Shown: positions 8,007 through 16,900, counted from the first letter of the stretch. The stretch: DNA of 49,476 nucleotides from DATAQC01 sp046263055 (GCA_046263055.1 JBHELO010000039.1:1-49476), one strand, 5' to 3'. Translations and numbers: made by a program. Notes: generated by a model not told the origin, from the letters alone.

Positions 8007-9430
8007 CCCCTCGCCGGCGGCTCGTGGTGGTGGCGGTGATCGTCCTGGTGCTGGCCGGCGGCGGCCTCCTCGACCGGCGGGGCCGCCCCGCGTCCCGGGT
8101 GGCCACCTCCCCGCCGGTGCCCATGGCGGCTGCGGCGGCCGCCGGCTCCTCGGCCTGGTACTGCACGGGAGCCACCGCGGCCAAGGACGGCGGGGCGGAC
8201 GGCAACGTCATCGTGGCCAATGCCGGCTCCCGGGCCCTGGCCGGCGTGGTCACCGTGTACCCCGACGCCGGCGACCCCCGCCGCCAGCCCGTCGCCGTCG
8301 GGCCCCGCAGCCGCCAGGTCGTGCACCTGGCCGATGTCGTCTCCTCCAAGTACGCCTCCGCCCTCGTGGAGCTGGACGGCGGCGACGCGGTCGTGGAACT
8401 TGCCGACGGCGGGCCTCTGGGGGAGACGGCCACGCCTTGCGCCTCGGCTGCCTCCACCTCCTGGTACTTCGCCGAGGGCGTCACCACCAAGGACGCCACC
8501 GAGACCATCTTCCTGTTCAACCCGTTCCCCGACGACGCGGTGGTGGACATGGTCTTCGGCACCGAGGACGGCCAGGTCACCCCGCAGGCCCTCACCGGCG
8601 TGTCGGTGCGGGGCGGGGGAATGACGGGGGTCAACGTGGGGGACTTCGTACAGCGGCGCGAGCAGGTCACCGCCGCGGTGACCGCCCGGGCCGGGCGACT
8701 GGTGGCCGCCCGCCTGCAGTCCTTCGACGGCAGCGGGCCGTCGGGCCGCAAGGGGATGGCTCTGCTCCTCGGGGCGGCCGCCCCCGGCGACCTGTGGTAC
8801 CTACCCGAGGGGCTGGTGGCCGACGGCGTCACCGAGCGCTACCAGGTGTTCAACCCCTCGGGGCGCGAGGCCCGGGTGGAGCTCGACCTGGCCCTGGAGA
8901 AGGGCGTGGCCGAGCCGCTCCTGCTCACCGTGCCGGCCACCGGCCGGGTGACGGTGTCGGCCAACGACGAGGCCCGCATCCCCAAGTCGGTGCCCCACGC
9001 CGTCACCGCCCGCTCCCTGAACGGCGTGGGCGTGGTGGTGGAGCGCGACATGGAGTTCGCGGCCGCCAGCCACCGTTCCGGCCTCACCGAGTCCCTCGGT
9101 GCCCGGGTCACGGCCCGGCGCTGGGCCCTCGGGTCGGGCTCGTCCGACGACAACGAGGAGGAGGACGTCGTCGTGCAGAACCCGGGGACGGTGGCGGCCC
9201 ACGTGTCGCTGGCCGTCCTCTCCGACGGCACGGACCTGACCAACGACGCCCTCCAGGGCCTGGAGGTGGCCCCCGGCCAACGCCGGGCCATCCGCCTGGG
9301 CGACACCGTCAAGCTGGCGGTCACGCCGGTGGTCGTGACCGCCGACCAGCCGGTGGTGGTCGAGCGCGTCCTCGCCTCGTTGAAGGGGGCCGGGGTCTCG
9401 GCGTCCATCGGCATCCCCCTGCGGGGCTAG
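8003..9430 (+). CDS. DUF5719-like exported protein with four WYxxxG repeats
   Basis: A 475-residue protein with an N-terminal signal or anchor segment (RRRLVVVAVIVLVLAGGGLL). The rest consists of four repeats of about 105-110 residues, each opening with a tryptophan motif: WYCTGA (residue 52), WYFAEG (154), WYLPEG (265) and WALGSG (374). Each is followed by VIVANAGS, IFLFNPFP, YQVFNPSG or VVVQNPGT, and then a beta-strand pattern ending in a D-G turn. This agrees with the actinobacterial DUF5719 family as I remember it, and suggests four beta-sandwich modules outside the membrane. ATGA overlap with the glycosyltransferase-membrane gene implies a shared role, perhaps as an extracytoplasmic partner. 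Function is unknown in any family member I know. Confidence 0.8.
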   Translation: MTPRRRLVVVAVIVLVLAGGGLLDRRGRPASRVATSPPVPMAAAAAAGSSAWYCTGATAAKDGGADGNVIVANAGSRALAGVVTVYPDAGDPRRQPVAVGPRSRQVVHLADVVSSKYASALVELDGGDAVVELADGGPLGETATPCASAASTSWYFAEGVTTKDATETIFLFNPFPDDAVVDMVFGTEDGQVTPQALTGVSVRGGGMTGVNVGDFVQRREQVTAAVTARAGRLVAARLQSFDGSGPSGRKGMALLLGAAAPGDLWYLPEGLVADGVTERYQVFNPSGREARVELDLALEKGVAEPLLLTVPATGRVTVSANDEARIPKSVPHAVTARSLNGVGVVVERDMEFAAASHRSGLTESLGARVTARRWALGSGSSDDNEEEDVVVQNPGTVAAHVSLAVLSDGTDLTNDALQGLEVAPGQRRAIRLGDTVKLAVTPVVVTADQPVVVERVLASLKGAGVSASIGIPLRG

Positions 9431-9445
9431 CCGGGGCGACCCCGG
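9431..9445 (+). terminator. Tail-less hairpin right after the DUF5719-like gene
   Basis: CCGGGG-CGA-CCCCGG starts at the base after the stop codon. There is no T-run. It sits between the operon end and the short upstream region of the thioredoxin gene. Confidence 0.4.
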
Positions 9446-9481
9446 GGCCGGCGCCGCCGCCGGGCGGGGCACACTGGGGCG

Positions 9482-9934
9482 GTGGAGCGCGCCGTGGTGG
9501 CCGGGGTGGTCGTGGTGCTGGCCGCGGTGGTGGCCCTGGTGGCCGAGCGGCGCCGCCCCGACGCTCCCACCCAGGCCCGGTGGGCGGTGCCCACCCAGCT
9601 CGACCGGGCCGACTTCGAGCGCCCTCACGCACCGTGGCTGGTGGCCCTGTTCACCTCGGCCACCTGCCACTCCTGCGCCACCGCGACCGAGAAGGCCAGG
9701 GTGCTGGCCAGCGAGGAGGTGGCGGTGGACGAGGTGGAGATCGGCGCCCGCCCCGACCTCCACCGCCGGTACCACGTGGAGGCGGTGCCCACCATCGTGG
9801 TGGCCGACGACGAGGGCGTGGTGCGGGCCTCGTTCGTCGGCCCGCCCTCGGCCACCGACCTGTGGGCGGCGGTGGCCGAGGCCCGGGCCCCCGGCTCGTC
9901 CCCCGAGCCCGACCTCGGACGGCCCGGCCCCTGA
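9482..9934 (+). CDS. Membrane-anchored thioredoxin-fold protein
   Basis: A 150-residue protein with an N-terminal membrane helix (residues 4-21, AVVAGVVVVLAAVVALVA) followed by a thioredoxin fold: WLVALFTSATCHSC places the redox pair at Cys62 and Cys65, and VEAVPTIVVADDEG supplies the cis-proline loop. The orientation rule (short N-terminus, then a basic ERRRP) makes the localisation of the catalytic domain ambiguous. The GTG at 9482 follows an ACACT-containing box by about 6 nt, and no ribosome binding site is present. The gene follows the GT2/DUF5719 pair and could keep cysteine-containing envelope proteins in the right redox state, for instance the WYC module next door; that is inference. 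Confidence 0.85.
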   Translation: MERAVVAGVVVVLAAVVALVAERRRPDAPTQARWAVPTQLDRADFERPHAPWLVALFTSATCHSCATATEKARVLASEEVAVDEVEIGARPDLHRRYHVEAVPTIVVADDEGVVRASFVGPPSATDLWAAVAEARAPGSSPEPDLGRPGP

Positions 9935-9946
9935 CCGGGCGCCGGT

Positions 9947-9963
9947 GCCCCGGCCGCCGGGGC
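9947..9963. terminator. Hairpin between convergent genes
   Basis: GCCCCGG-CCG-CCGGGGC lies in the 39-bp gap between the thioredoxin stop (9934) and the stop of the minus-strand gene (9974). The symmetry would serve both directions. There is no T-tract on either side. Confidence 0.45.
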
Positions 9964-9973
9964 GAGCGCCCGG

Positions 9974-11371
9974 CTAGCGGTCCAGGCCGACCCGCCACAG
10001 CAGCATGCCCCGGGTGGGGCCGACCGCCAGCGAACAGGGCGACGCCGGGCAGGCGGCGCCCTGGGGAGGCTCGGTGAAGGCGTCGACGCTGCCCACGCCC
10101 GTCAACCCGGTCAGGCCCCGGCCTCCGTCCCACCCGAGGGCGCGAGGTGTGGCGTTGAAGTGGCTGGCCAGCCCGGCGACGAAGGGCTGGCGGGCGGGAT
10201 CGGTCACGTCCCACCCGGGGGTGACGGTCATCGCCACCCGTCCGTCGCCGTAGCGGAGGCTGAGAGGCGAACGGTCGTCGGTCTGGGCCACGACCCGGTC
10301 CTCGTCGGGCCCGATGGTGGTGGAGCCGGGGGGGAAGGCGTCGGCCACGTCCCCGGACAGGGCCACGCCGGGGGCCACGGTGGCCCGGCCCGCCCCCACG
10401 GACGCCCCCTGGAACTGATGGATGCTGCGATCGGCGACGGCCGCCGGGTCGCAGGCCGCGAAGTGGGTGTCGTTGGCGTAGGCGTTGCGCGGCACCTCCT
10501 GGCAGGCCGGGTTGAGCAGGAGCAGGAGGCCGCCGGCCGCCCCCGTGAAGTTGACGTCGGCCGACGCGGTGAGCGCCGTCTCCACCGTGAACCCGTACCT
10601 GGACACCACGTACGACACCAGCCAGTCCAACTCGGTGGCCACCCCGTTGAGGCCCACGAACGTGGTCGTGCCACACGTGGGGCACGACGGCCGGGCGGCC
10701 TCCAGCCCGTTCACCAGCACGCTGTGGTAGTTGGCCACCGAGTAGGAGCCCGTCACCACCAGGGTGGTCGGGTCGTTGGCGTAGGGAGTGCCGTTGGGGA
10801 CCGAGTAGAAGCAGTTGGCCGGTGCGCACTCGTCACCGACCTGGGAGGTGTCCTGCACCGTCTTCCATATCTCGACGTGGAGGCCCTTGTAGCCCACCGG
10901 CGCCGACGTGCTGAACACGCCCTTGCCGATGGCGAGGACGCTCTTGGCCGCGTCCGGGGCGATGGTGGGCTCGGTCATCCCCTGGAACCGGCCGTCGGCG
11001 TCCACCGCCCACAGGCCCCTGAGGATGCCGGGGGCGTCCGTCGTGTCCACCCAGGCCACCCACTGGTCGTTGGCCAGCAACCGGTCGCCGGGGCGGATGA
11101 GGCCCAGGTAGGCGGCGTCGGTACGCGACAGCAGCGTGGCGATGGCCTCGGTGGGGACGTCCGAGCAGTTGGAGATGGTCTGGGCCATCCCCCGCACGGC
11201 GGCCACCTCGTCCCTGCACCCGGGGTAGCCCTGGGCGGCCGCCGGCCCGGCGCCCGGGGCGGGAAGGACCAGGAGGGCCAGGGAGGCGGCCAGCACGGCC
11301 ACCCGCCGGGCGGCAGGACCGGGCGGCGAGCACTGCCTCGACCCCACCCATCCGACCTTGGAAACCCTCAC
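9974..11371 (-). CDS. Secreted protein of unknown function
   Basis: A protein of up to 465 residues with a signal peptide (ARRVAVLAASLALLVLPAPGAGPAAA, cut before QGYPGC). The mature part has about ten cysteines in short spacings (CRDEV, NCSD, DECAPANCF, PSCPTCG, NPACQE, AACDPA, ACPASPC), which suggests several disulfides. It lacks membrane helices after the signal. GGLLLLLNPACQ is a short hydrophobic turn, not a membrane span. The start is taken at GTG 11371 with GCGAGG close upstream; another in-frame start nearer the signal peptide is possible. A TACGGT box at 11408-11413 on the minus strand may be the promoter. It is divergent from the LCP gene and convergent with the thioredoxin gene. No family recognised. 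Confidence 0.72.
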   Translation of the reverse strand: MRVSKVGWVGSRQCSPPGPAARRVAVLAASLALLVLPAPGAGPAAAQGYPGCRDEVAAVRGMAQTISNCSDVPTEAIATLLSRTDAAYLGLIRPGDRLLANDQWVAWVDTTDAPGILRGLWAVDADGRFQGMTEPTIAPDAAKSVLAIGKGVFSTSAPVGYKGLHVEIWKTVQDTSQVGDECAPANCFYSVPNGTPYANDPTTLVVTGSYSVANYHSVLVNGLEAARPSCPTCGTTTFVGLNGVATELDWLVSYVVSRYGFTVETALTASADVNFTGAAGGLLLLLNPACQEVPRNAYANDTHFAACDPAAVADRSIHQFQGASVGAGRATVAPGVALSGDVADAFPPGSTTIGPDEDRVVAQTDDRSPLSLRYGDGRVAMTVTPGWDVTDPARQPFVAGLASHFNATPRALGWDGGRGLTGLTGVGSVDAFTEPPQGAACPASPCSLAVGPTRGMLLWRVGLDR

Positions 11372-11493
11372 ACCTCGCCAACCTGTCGCCCGGCCCGTCG
11401 GCCGGGCACCGTACCCGGTGGGGCGCCGCCGGCTGCCGCGGCGGGGGCGCCGACGGCCCCTGGCGCGCCCCCGGACGGGCGCGACACCGCTGC

Positions 11494-11499
11494 TAGCCT
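11494..11499 (+). promoter_or_regulatory. -10 box TAGCCT ahead of the LCP gene (leaderless arrangement)
   Basis: TAGCCT ends 8 nt before the GTG at 11508, and no Shine-Dalgarno sequence is present. The spacing would place the transcript start at or next to the start codon. Confidence 0.55.
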
Positions 11500-11507
11500 T
11501 CGACCGA

Positions 11508-14141
11508 GTGACCGCTCCCCCGCAGGTTCAGCGGCCGACGGAGGGTCCGGAGGGTGACGAGCCGGAACGGCGCTCCGGCCGCGGCCGGCGGCGGGCTGCG
11601 GCCCCGCCGCCTCCCAACGGCCAGGCACCCGCTCCCGCTCCCGATGGCGCGAGCCCGCCGGGGCGCGCCACCATCGCCGCCGAACGAGTGAGCGGCCCCG
11701 GCACCGCCGCCGACCGGGCGACGGGCGACGGGGCCACGGGCCCCGATGGGCCCGTGGGGGACGGAGCCACCCCGACCGCGGCCCGCACCGGCACGCGTAC
11801 CCCCAAGGCGGCCGGCCCGGGCACCCCGCCCGCCGGGTCCCGGCGGCGAACGGCGCGGGAGGCCGCCGGCGCCGCAGTCGGCGCGCCGGAGGGCGGCGGC
11901 GCCGCAGTGGGGGCGACGGAGGGCGGCGACGGTCCACCGAGCCGGCGCCCGCAGCAGACGGCGTCGGAGGCCGCCGACCGGGCAGGGGTGACCGAGGGAA
12001 CGGACGCCGCCCCCGGTCCCGACGAGGGAGCGGACGCCGGCCCGGGTCCCGACGACGGGGCGGGCCAGCGGCGGGCGGCGGGCGCCGACGGGGCGCCCCC
12101 GACCCGGCGCGAGTGGCGGGCGGCGGCCAAGGCGGCCAAGGCGGCCGAGGCGGCCCAAGCCGCAGGCGGTGCTGGAGAGGATGCGTCGAGCCGGCGGGAG
12201 CGGCGGGCGGCGGCCAAGGCGGCCGAGGCGGAGGCGGCGGGCGACCCGAGGGCGAGCCGGCGGGAGCGGCGGGCGGCGGCCAAGGCGGCCGAGGCCGAGG
12301 CGGCGGCCGGCGCCGGTGGTGGTGCGGCGCCGAGCCGGCGGGGGCGGCGGGGGGCGACGACGGCCGAGGCGGGTGGCAGCAGTGAGCCGGGCGCGCCGAG
12401 CGCCAGCCGGGCCGGGCGGCGGCCGGCGGCCGACCCGGGGGATGCGCCTCCGGCGGTCGGGGGCAGGCGCGCCGCCCGCCGGGCGGCGGACACCGAGCCG
12501 GCGCCCGGAAGGGCCGGCGCCAGGTCCACTGCTCCCGGCCCCCGCAGGCGGGCGGCCGCCGGGCCCGCCGGCCGAGCCGGCGGCGGGGCGGCGCCGGCCG
12601 CGGCGGGCCGTCGACCGCCTGCACCCTCCGCCGCCGGGCGGGCCACCGCCGCCTCGCGAGGCAGTGCGGTGCGGCCCGTCCGGCCGCTCAGCCCCCAGCG
12701 TCAGAAGGTGCTCCGCCAGCGCCGCCGCCGGCGGCGGACGATCATCGGCCTCACCATCTTCTTGGTCGTGGCCAACCTGGTGGTCGGAGGGGCGGCGGCC
12801 TACGTCCGCATCCGCCTGGGCGAGATCCATAAGGTGAAGATCCCCGAGCTCACGGGCGACGCGCCCGGCCAGGTGATGAACGTCCTGCTCGTCGGCTCCG
12901 ACAGCCGGGCCGGCCTCACCGGCCAGGAGGCGGCCGCCGACGGCGCCGACCAGGTGAGCGGGCAGCGCAGCGACACGATCATGGTGATGCACATCGACCC
13001 GGCCCAGACCAAGGCCACCATCCTCTCCATCCCCCGCGACCTCTACCTGCCCATCGCCGGGACGGGCCGATCGGACAAGATCAACGCCGCCTTCAGCCTG
13101 GGTGGGGCCCGCCAGCTCATCGCCACCATCCAGCAGAGCCTCGGCATCCAGATCAACCACTACGCCGAGGCCGACTTCGTGGGGTTCAAGGAGATCGTCG
13201 ACGCGGTGGGCGGCGTGACGGTCTACGTGCCGGCCCAGGCCCGGGATACGTTCAGCGGCCTGCAGGTGGGCACACCCGGCTGCTTCCGCCTGGACGGGAT
13301 CGCCGCCCTGGCCTGGGTCCGCAGCCGCCACTACGAGTACATGTCCAACGGCGAGTGGATCCCGGACCCTCGCGGCGACCTGGGCCGGATCGAGCGCCAG
13401 CAGGACTTCATCCGCCGGATGATCAAGAAGGCGGCGTCGTCGGGGATCTCCAACCCCCTGACCCTGAACCGGCTCATCGGCATCGGCGTTCACAACCTCA
13501 CCGTCGACGCCACCATGTCCACGGGTGACATCACCCACCTGGCCCGCCGCTTCAGCTCCGTCGACCCCGACTCCGTGCAGACCCTTACCCTCCCCACCAC
13601 CCCGGCCGACCTCGGCGGGCCCGGCGGGTCGATACTCAAGCTCAACCAGGCCGAGGCCCAGGCCACGCTGGACGCCATCAACGGCAAGGCCCCGGCCACC
13701 ACCACGACCACCAGCACCGTCCCGCCCACGACCGGGAGGCCGACCACAACCGTCCCCCCGGTCACGTCGGCCATCCAGGTGCTCAACGCCACCAGCACGG
13801 TCGGCCTGGCCACCAAGGCGGCGGCCCAGCTCACCGCCGCCGGCTACAAGGTGAGCGGCACGGGCGACGCCTCCCCCGCCGCCCACACCGTGGTGCGCTA
13901 CCCCACCGGTGGCCAGGCCCAGGCCCAGGCGCTCGCCGCCCGCCTGGCCGGTCCGTCCCAGCTCAAGGTCGACCCCACTCTGAAGCCGAAGACCCTCGCC
14001 CTGGTGGCCGGGTCCGACTACTCGGGCGCCACCGTCGTCGCCGCCGGCCCGCCGCCGCCATCCACCTCCACGACCATCGTCCCGTCCACGCTGGTCCCTG
14101 CGCCGCTCCCGAGCAACCCGGCACCTCGCAAGGGGTGCTGA
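11508..14141 (+). CDS. LytR-CpsA-Psr (LCP) family glycopolymer transferase with long disordered N-terminus
   Basis: An 877-residue protein. Residues 1 to about 405 are low-complexity Ala/Gly/Arg/Pro, probably disordered cytoplasmic sequence, with the module SRRERRAAAKAAEAEAA repeated around residues 228-275. A single membrane helix follows (about 411-430, IGLTIFLVVANLVVGGAAAYV). The LCP domain spans about 457-645 and includes NVLLVGSDSR, RSDTIMVMHID, SIPRDLYLPI, KINAAFSLGG and VDAVGGVTVYV, the arginines and aspartates that bind polyprenyl pyrophosphate. Residues about 754-841 form a LytR_C domain (SAIQVLNATSTVGLA). LCP enzymes move glycopolymers from a lipid carrier to peptidoglycan (or arabinogalactan to peptidoglycan) on the outer face. 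The frame is open from 11358, but GTG 11508 fits the promoter. The next gene starts 1 bp after the stop. Confidence 0.93.
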   Translation: MTAPPQVQRPTEGPEGDEPERRSGRGRRRAAAPPPPNGQAPAPAPDGASPPGRATIAAERVSGPGTAADRATGDGATGPDGPVGDGATPTAARTGTRTPKAAGPGTPPAGSRRRTAREAAGAAVGAPEGGGAAVGATEGGDGPPSRRPQQTASEAADRAGVTEGTDAAPGPDEGADAGPGPDDGAGQRRAAGADGAPPTRREWRAAAKAAKAAEAAQAAGGAGEDASSRRERRAAAKAAEAEAAGDPRASRRERRAAAKAAEAEAAAGAGGGAAPSRRGRRGATTAEAGGSSEPGAPSASRAGRRPAADPGDAPPAVGGRRAARRAADTEPAPGRAGARSTAPGPRRRAAAGPAGRAGGGAAPAAAGRRPPAPSAAGRATAASRGSAVRPVRPLSPQRQKVLRQRRRRRRTIIGLTIFLVVANLVVGGAAAYVRIRLGEIHKVKIPELTGDAPGQVMNVLLVGSDSRAGLTGQEAAADGADQVSGQRSDTIMVMHIDPAQTKATILSIPRDLYLPIAGTGRSDKINAAFSLGGARQLIATIQQSLGIQINHYAEADFVGFKEIVDAVGGVTVYVPAQARDTFSGLQVGTPGCFRLDGIAALAWVRSRHYEYMSNGEWIPDPRGDLGRIERQQDFIRRMIKKAASSGISNPLTLNRLIGIGVHNLTVDATMSTGDITHLARRFSSVDPDSVQTLTLPTTPADLGGPGGSILKLNQAEAQATLDAINGKAPATTTTTSTVPPTTGRPTTTVPPVTSAIQVLNATSTVGLATKAAAQLTAAGYKVSGTGDASPAAHTVVRYPTGGQAQAQALAARLAGPSQLKVDPTLKPKTLALVAGSDYSGATVVAAGPPPPSTSTTIVPSTLVPAPLPSNPAPRKGC
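12188..12295 (+). repeat. 66-bp-spaced repeat inside the disordered region of the LCP gene
   Basis: A block of 42 nearly identical bases occurs at 12188-12229 and 12254-12295, offset by 66 bp (22 codons), coding for SRRERRAAAKAAEAEAA twice. A third, more diverged copy (SRRGRRGA) follows, and a related one (TRREWRAAAKAAKAAEAA) precedes it. The array can vary in length by slippage without breaking the frame. Confidence 0.8.
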
Positions 14142-14142
14142 C

Positions 14143-15039
14143 GTGAGCTTCCGGGGCACCGACGTGGCCGCCATGATGACCCGGGTGGAAGCCACCCTCG
14201 ACGCCGCCGAACGACGGCCGGAAGGGGCCGGAGGCGTCCTGGCGGTGGCACCCGAGGGCGACGCCGAGGTCAACGTGGCCCTGCTCCGCAAGCTGGCCGA
14301 CATCCGGGTGGACTTCCCGCCGGGCTCGGCCCGGCCGGTGGTCGGCGCCGCCGTCCGCCTGGCCAAGCGCACCCTCCGCCGGGCGGTGCGCTGGTACGTC
14401 ACGCCGATGATGGAGCAGCAGAGCCGGCTCAACCACGCCCTGCTCGACGCAATCGAGCGCCTCCGGGTCCGCATCGACCGCCTCCGCCCGACCGCTCCCG
14501 GCGCCCCCGCCGGGAGGACGGCCGTGTCGCCCACCTCCACCTCCTCTACCACCTCCACCTCCTTCACTCCCACGCCCGGCCCGGTGCCGTCGGGCGGGCG
14601 GGCGGTGGCGGTGGGCCGGGGAGCGGCCGCCCTGGTCGCGGCGGTGACCGGCCCGGCCGGTGACGGGGCCGAGGTGGTGGGCGGTGACCCGGCGGGCGCC
14701 CTGCACTCGGTCGGCCCGGGCGGCGTGGCCACGGTGGTGGCCGACGTGGCCGGGCTCGGGCCCGCTGCCGTCGTCGGGCTCCTCGACGCGGCCGCCGCCG
14801 CCCTCTCCCCCGGGGGCACGATCGTGCTGGGTGCCACCGAGCCAGCCGCCGCCATGCACCCCCGGGCCCTGGCCTGGGCCCTGGGCGCCGCCGGGTTCGT
14901 GGACGTCGGGCCCGGCGAGGCCGCCCTGGCCGTCCCCCCGGCGGCCGCCGGCACAGACGACCGGGCGGCCACGGTGGGGCGCCTGGACGCCGCCGCCCGG
15001 GCCACCGCGTCCCTGCTGGTGGCCCGGCGGGGCGGCTGA
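14143..15039 (+). CDS. Methyltransferase-like protein without a recognisable SAM loop
   Basis: A 298-residue protein starting at a GTG one base after the LCP stop. Residues 1-110 are helical (VNVALLRKLADIRVDFP, RLAKRTLRRAVRWYVTPMM, QQSRLNHALLDAIERLRVRI), a pattern I associate with N-termini of methyltransferases in polysaccharide clusters. A Ser/Thr/Pro linker (about 127-150) follows. The C-terminal part keeps the later half of a class I fold: VATVVADVAGLG, ALSPGGTIVLGA, AWALGAAGFVDVGPGEA. The glycine-rich motif I that holds SAM (DxGxGxG) is missing, so it may be inactive or a partner subunit. It lies 7 bp ahead of a GT2-GT4 fusion gene and probably shares its transcript. Confidence 0.7.
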   Translation: MSFRGTDVAAMMTRVEATLDAAERRPEGAGGVLAVAPEGDAEVNVALLRKLADIRVDFPPGSARPVVGAAVRLAKRTLRRAVRWYVTPMMEQQSRLNHALLDAIERLRVRIDRLRPTAPGAPAGRTAVSPTSTSSTTSTSFTPTPGPVPSGGRAVAVGRGAAALVAAVTGPAGDGAEVVGGDPAGALHSVGPGGVATVVADVAGLGPAAVVGLLDAAAAALSPGGTIVLGATEPAAAMHPRALAWALGAAGFVDVGPGEAALAVPPAAAGTDDRAATVGRLDAAARATASLLVARRGG

Positions 15040-15046
15040 CGGCCCG

Positions 15047-16900
15047 GTGAGGGCGCCGGCCCCCCCGCGTCGCCGGCCCCGGGTGGCGGTCGTCATCCTG
15101 ACCTGGAACGCCCTGCGGTTCACCCAGGCCTGCCTGCGGTCGCTGCGGGAGGTCACCGACCACCCGGCCTGGCGGGTGGTCGTGGTCGACAACGGCAGCA
15201 CCGACGGCACGGTGGATTGGCTGGCTGCCCAGCCCGACCTCACGGTGGTGGAGAACGGTCGCAACGAGGGGTTCAGCCGGGGGTGCAACATCGGCATCGC
15301 CGCCACCGACGCCGACGAGGACGTGGTCCTGCTCAACAACGACGTGGTGGTCACCGACGGGCGCTGGCTCAGCCGCCTCCAGGACGTGGCCACCGCCGAG
15401 CCCGGGGGCGGCGTGGTGGGCGCCCGCCTGGTGGACGAGTCCGGGGTGCTGGCCCACGCCGGCAGCTACATGCCTCCTCTCAGCCTGCGGGGCCACCAGA
15501 TGGCGGGCCTGGAGCGCGACATCGGCCAGTGCACCCGCGCCCGCCCGGTGGAGTCGGTGGTGTTCGCCCAGGTGTACCTGCGCCGGGACTGCCTGGACGC
15601 CGTCGGCCCCCTGGACGAGGAGCTGTTCGCCTACTTCGAGGACAGCGACTGGTGCCTGCGGGCCCAGCGGGCCGGCTTCGGGGTCATGTACGCGGGGGCG
15701 CCGTCGTCGGTGCACCGCCAGAGCACCAGCACCACCGAGAACAAGGTGGACTTCTGGGCCGTCTACGAGCGGTCGGGGCGGGTGTTCCGCCGCAACTGGG
15801 CCCGGTGGCTGGAGGAGGAGCGCTACGACGCCGACGTCACCTGGCACTCGGTGCTGCACCGCCCCCTGGGCTACGCCGTCCAGTCCCGCCGGCTGATGGC
15901 CGCCCTCCACTTCGCCGGCACCCGGGTGGCCTTCCGCAACGCCTACGGCGAGGTCGACGCCCGCACCGACGACCCCCTCCTGGACGACCTCAAGGCCCGC
16001 ACGCCGCGCCCCGCCAGCCCCCGGGTGGCCCTCTGCCAGGCCGACGCCTTCGGGCGGGTGTCGGCTCCCGCCGGCGTGGCGAGGGTGGGCTGGTCGATGC
16101 TGGAGGTCACCGGCCTGCCCCGGGAGTGGGTCGACGGCTGCAACGCCATGGACGAGGTGTGGGTGCCGGCCTCGTTCAACGTGGAGAGCTTCCGCTCGTC
16201 GGGCGTCCACGTGCCGGTGCGGGTCATGCCCCTCGGCGTGGACGTCGACTACTTCCATCCCGGCATCGTTGGGTCCCGGCCGACGTCGCGCTTCACGTTC
16301 CTGTCCGTGTTCGAGTGGGGGGAGCGCAAGGCGCCCGAGGTCCTCTTGCGGGCGTTCACCGACGAGTTCAAGGAGTCCGATGACGTCGTGCTCCTGCTCT
16401 CGGTGTTCAACCGCGATCCGGCGGTGGACGTGGAGCGCGAGATCGCCGCCCTCGACCTGCCCGACTCGGCGCCGGTGGTCGTGATGGTGAACCCCGAGTT
16501 CGCCGGCTACCAGATGGGCGCCCTGTACCGCTCGGCCGACTGCTTCGTGCTTCCCAGCCGGGGCGAGGGCTGGGGCATGCCCGTGCTCGAGGCCATGGCT
16601 TGCGGCCTGCCGGTGATCGCCACCAACTGGGGCGGCCCTGCCGACTTTCTGCACGAGGGCGTCGGCTACCCACTCGAGGTGGCATCCCTGGTCCCGGCCG
16701 TGGCCCGCTGCCCCTACTACGAGGGCTTCCGGTGGGCCGAGCCCGACCCCGGCCACCTCCGCTTCCTTATGCGCCACGTGGTCTCCGACCCGGCGGCGGC
16801 CCGGGCCCGCGGCCTGGCGGCGGCCGCCGAGGTAGCCGAGCGGTGGACGGTGGAGGCGGCCGCCGCCCGGGTCAAGGCCCGCCTCCAGGAACTGGCCTGA
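15047..16900 (+). CDS. Bifunctional GT2-GT4 glycosyltransferase
   Basis: A 617-residue protein. Residues about 11-250 are a GT-A family 2 domain: RVAVVILTWNALRFTQACLRSL, VVVDNGSTDGT, LLNNDVVVTDGRWL (metal site region), and DEELFAYFEDSDWCLRAQRAG (the ED catalytic region), a rhamnosyl/WcaA-like profile. Residues about 325-617 are a GT-B family 4 domain: MPLGVDVDYFHPG, FLSVFEWGERKAPEVLLRAF, and SRGEGWGMPVLEAMACGLPVIAT with the E-x7-E pair. It therefore probably adds two successive sugars to a growing glycan at the inner membrane face. GTG 15047 was chosen because it lies 7 bp after the previous stop and just before the first strand of the fold. A hairpin follows the stop. Confidence 0.9.
   Translation: MRAPAPPRRRPRVAVVILTWNALRFTQACLRSLREVTDHPAWRVVVVDNGSTDGTVDWLAAQPDLTVVENGRNEGFSRGCNIGIAATDADEDVVLLNNDVVVTDGRWLSRLQDVATAEPGGGVVGARLVDESGVLAHAGSYMPPLSLRGHQMAGLERDIGQCTRARPVESVVFAQVYLRRDCLDAVGPLDEELFAYFEDSDWCLRAQRAGFGVMYAGAPSSVHRQSTSTTENKVDFWAVYERSGRVFRRNWARWLEEERYDADVTWHSVLHRPLGYAVQSRRLMAALHFAGTRVAFRNAYGEVDARTDDPLLDDLKARTPRPASPRVALCQADAFGRVSAPAGVARVGWSMLEVTGLPREWVDGCNAMDEVWVPASFNVESFRSSGVHVPVRVMPLGVDVDYFHPGIVGSRPTSRFTFLSVFEWGERKAPEVLLRAFTDEFKESDDVVLLLSVFNRDPAVDVEREIAALDLPDSAPVVVMVNPEFAGYQMGALYRSADCFVLPSRGEGWGMPVLEAMACGLPVIATNWGGPADFLHEGVGYPLEVASLVPAVARCPYYEGFRWAEPDPGHLRFLMRHVVSDPAAARARGLAAAAEVAERWTVEAAAARVKARLQELA

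Noticed and set aside
5450..9430. A 1326-codon open frame on the plus strand across the GT2-membrane and DUF5719 genes
   Set aside because: Only its last 475 codons are the real DUF5719-like gene. The first part is Gly/Pro/Arg-rich shadow, kept open by GC bias at third positions.
12120..12340. Short GC-rich repeats that could suggest a CRISPR-like array
   Set aside because: The units adjoin without unique spacers and keep the LCP reading frame, so this is a coding repeat.
11493..15005. An 1170-codon minus-strand open frame opposite the LCP and following genes
   Set aside because: Composition is Arg/Pro/Gly/His-rich with no domain; the plus-strand LCP motifs are unambiguous.
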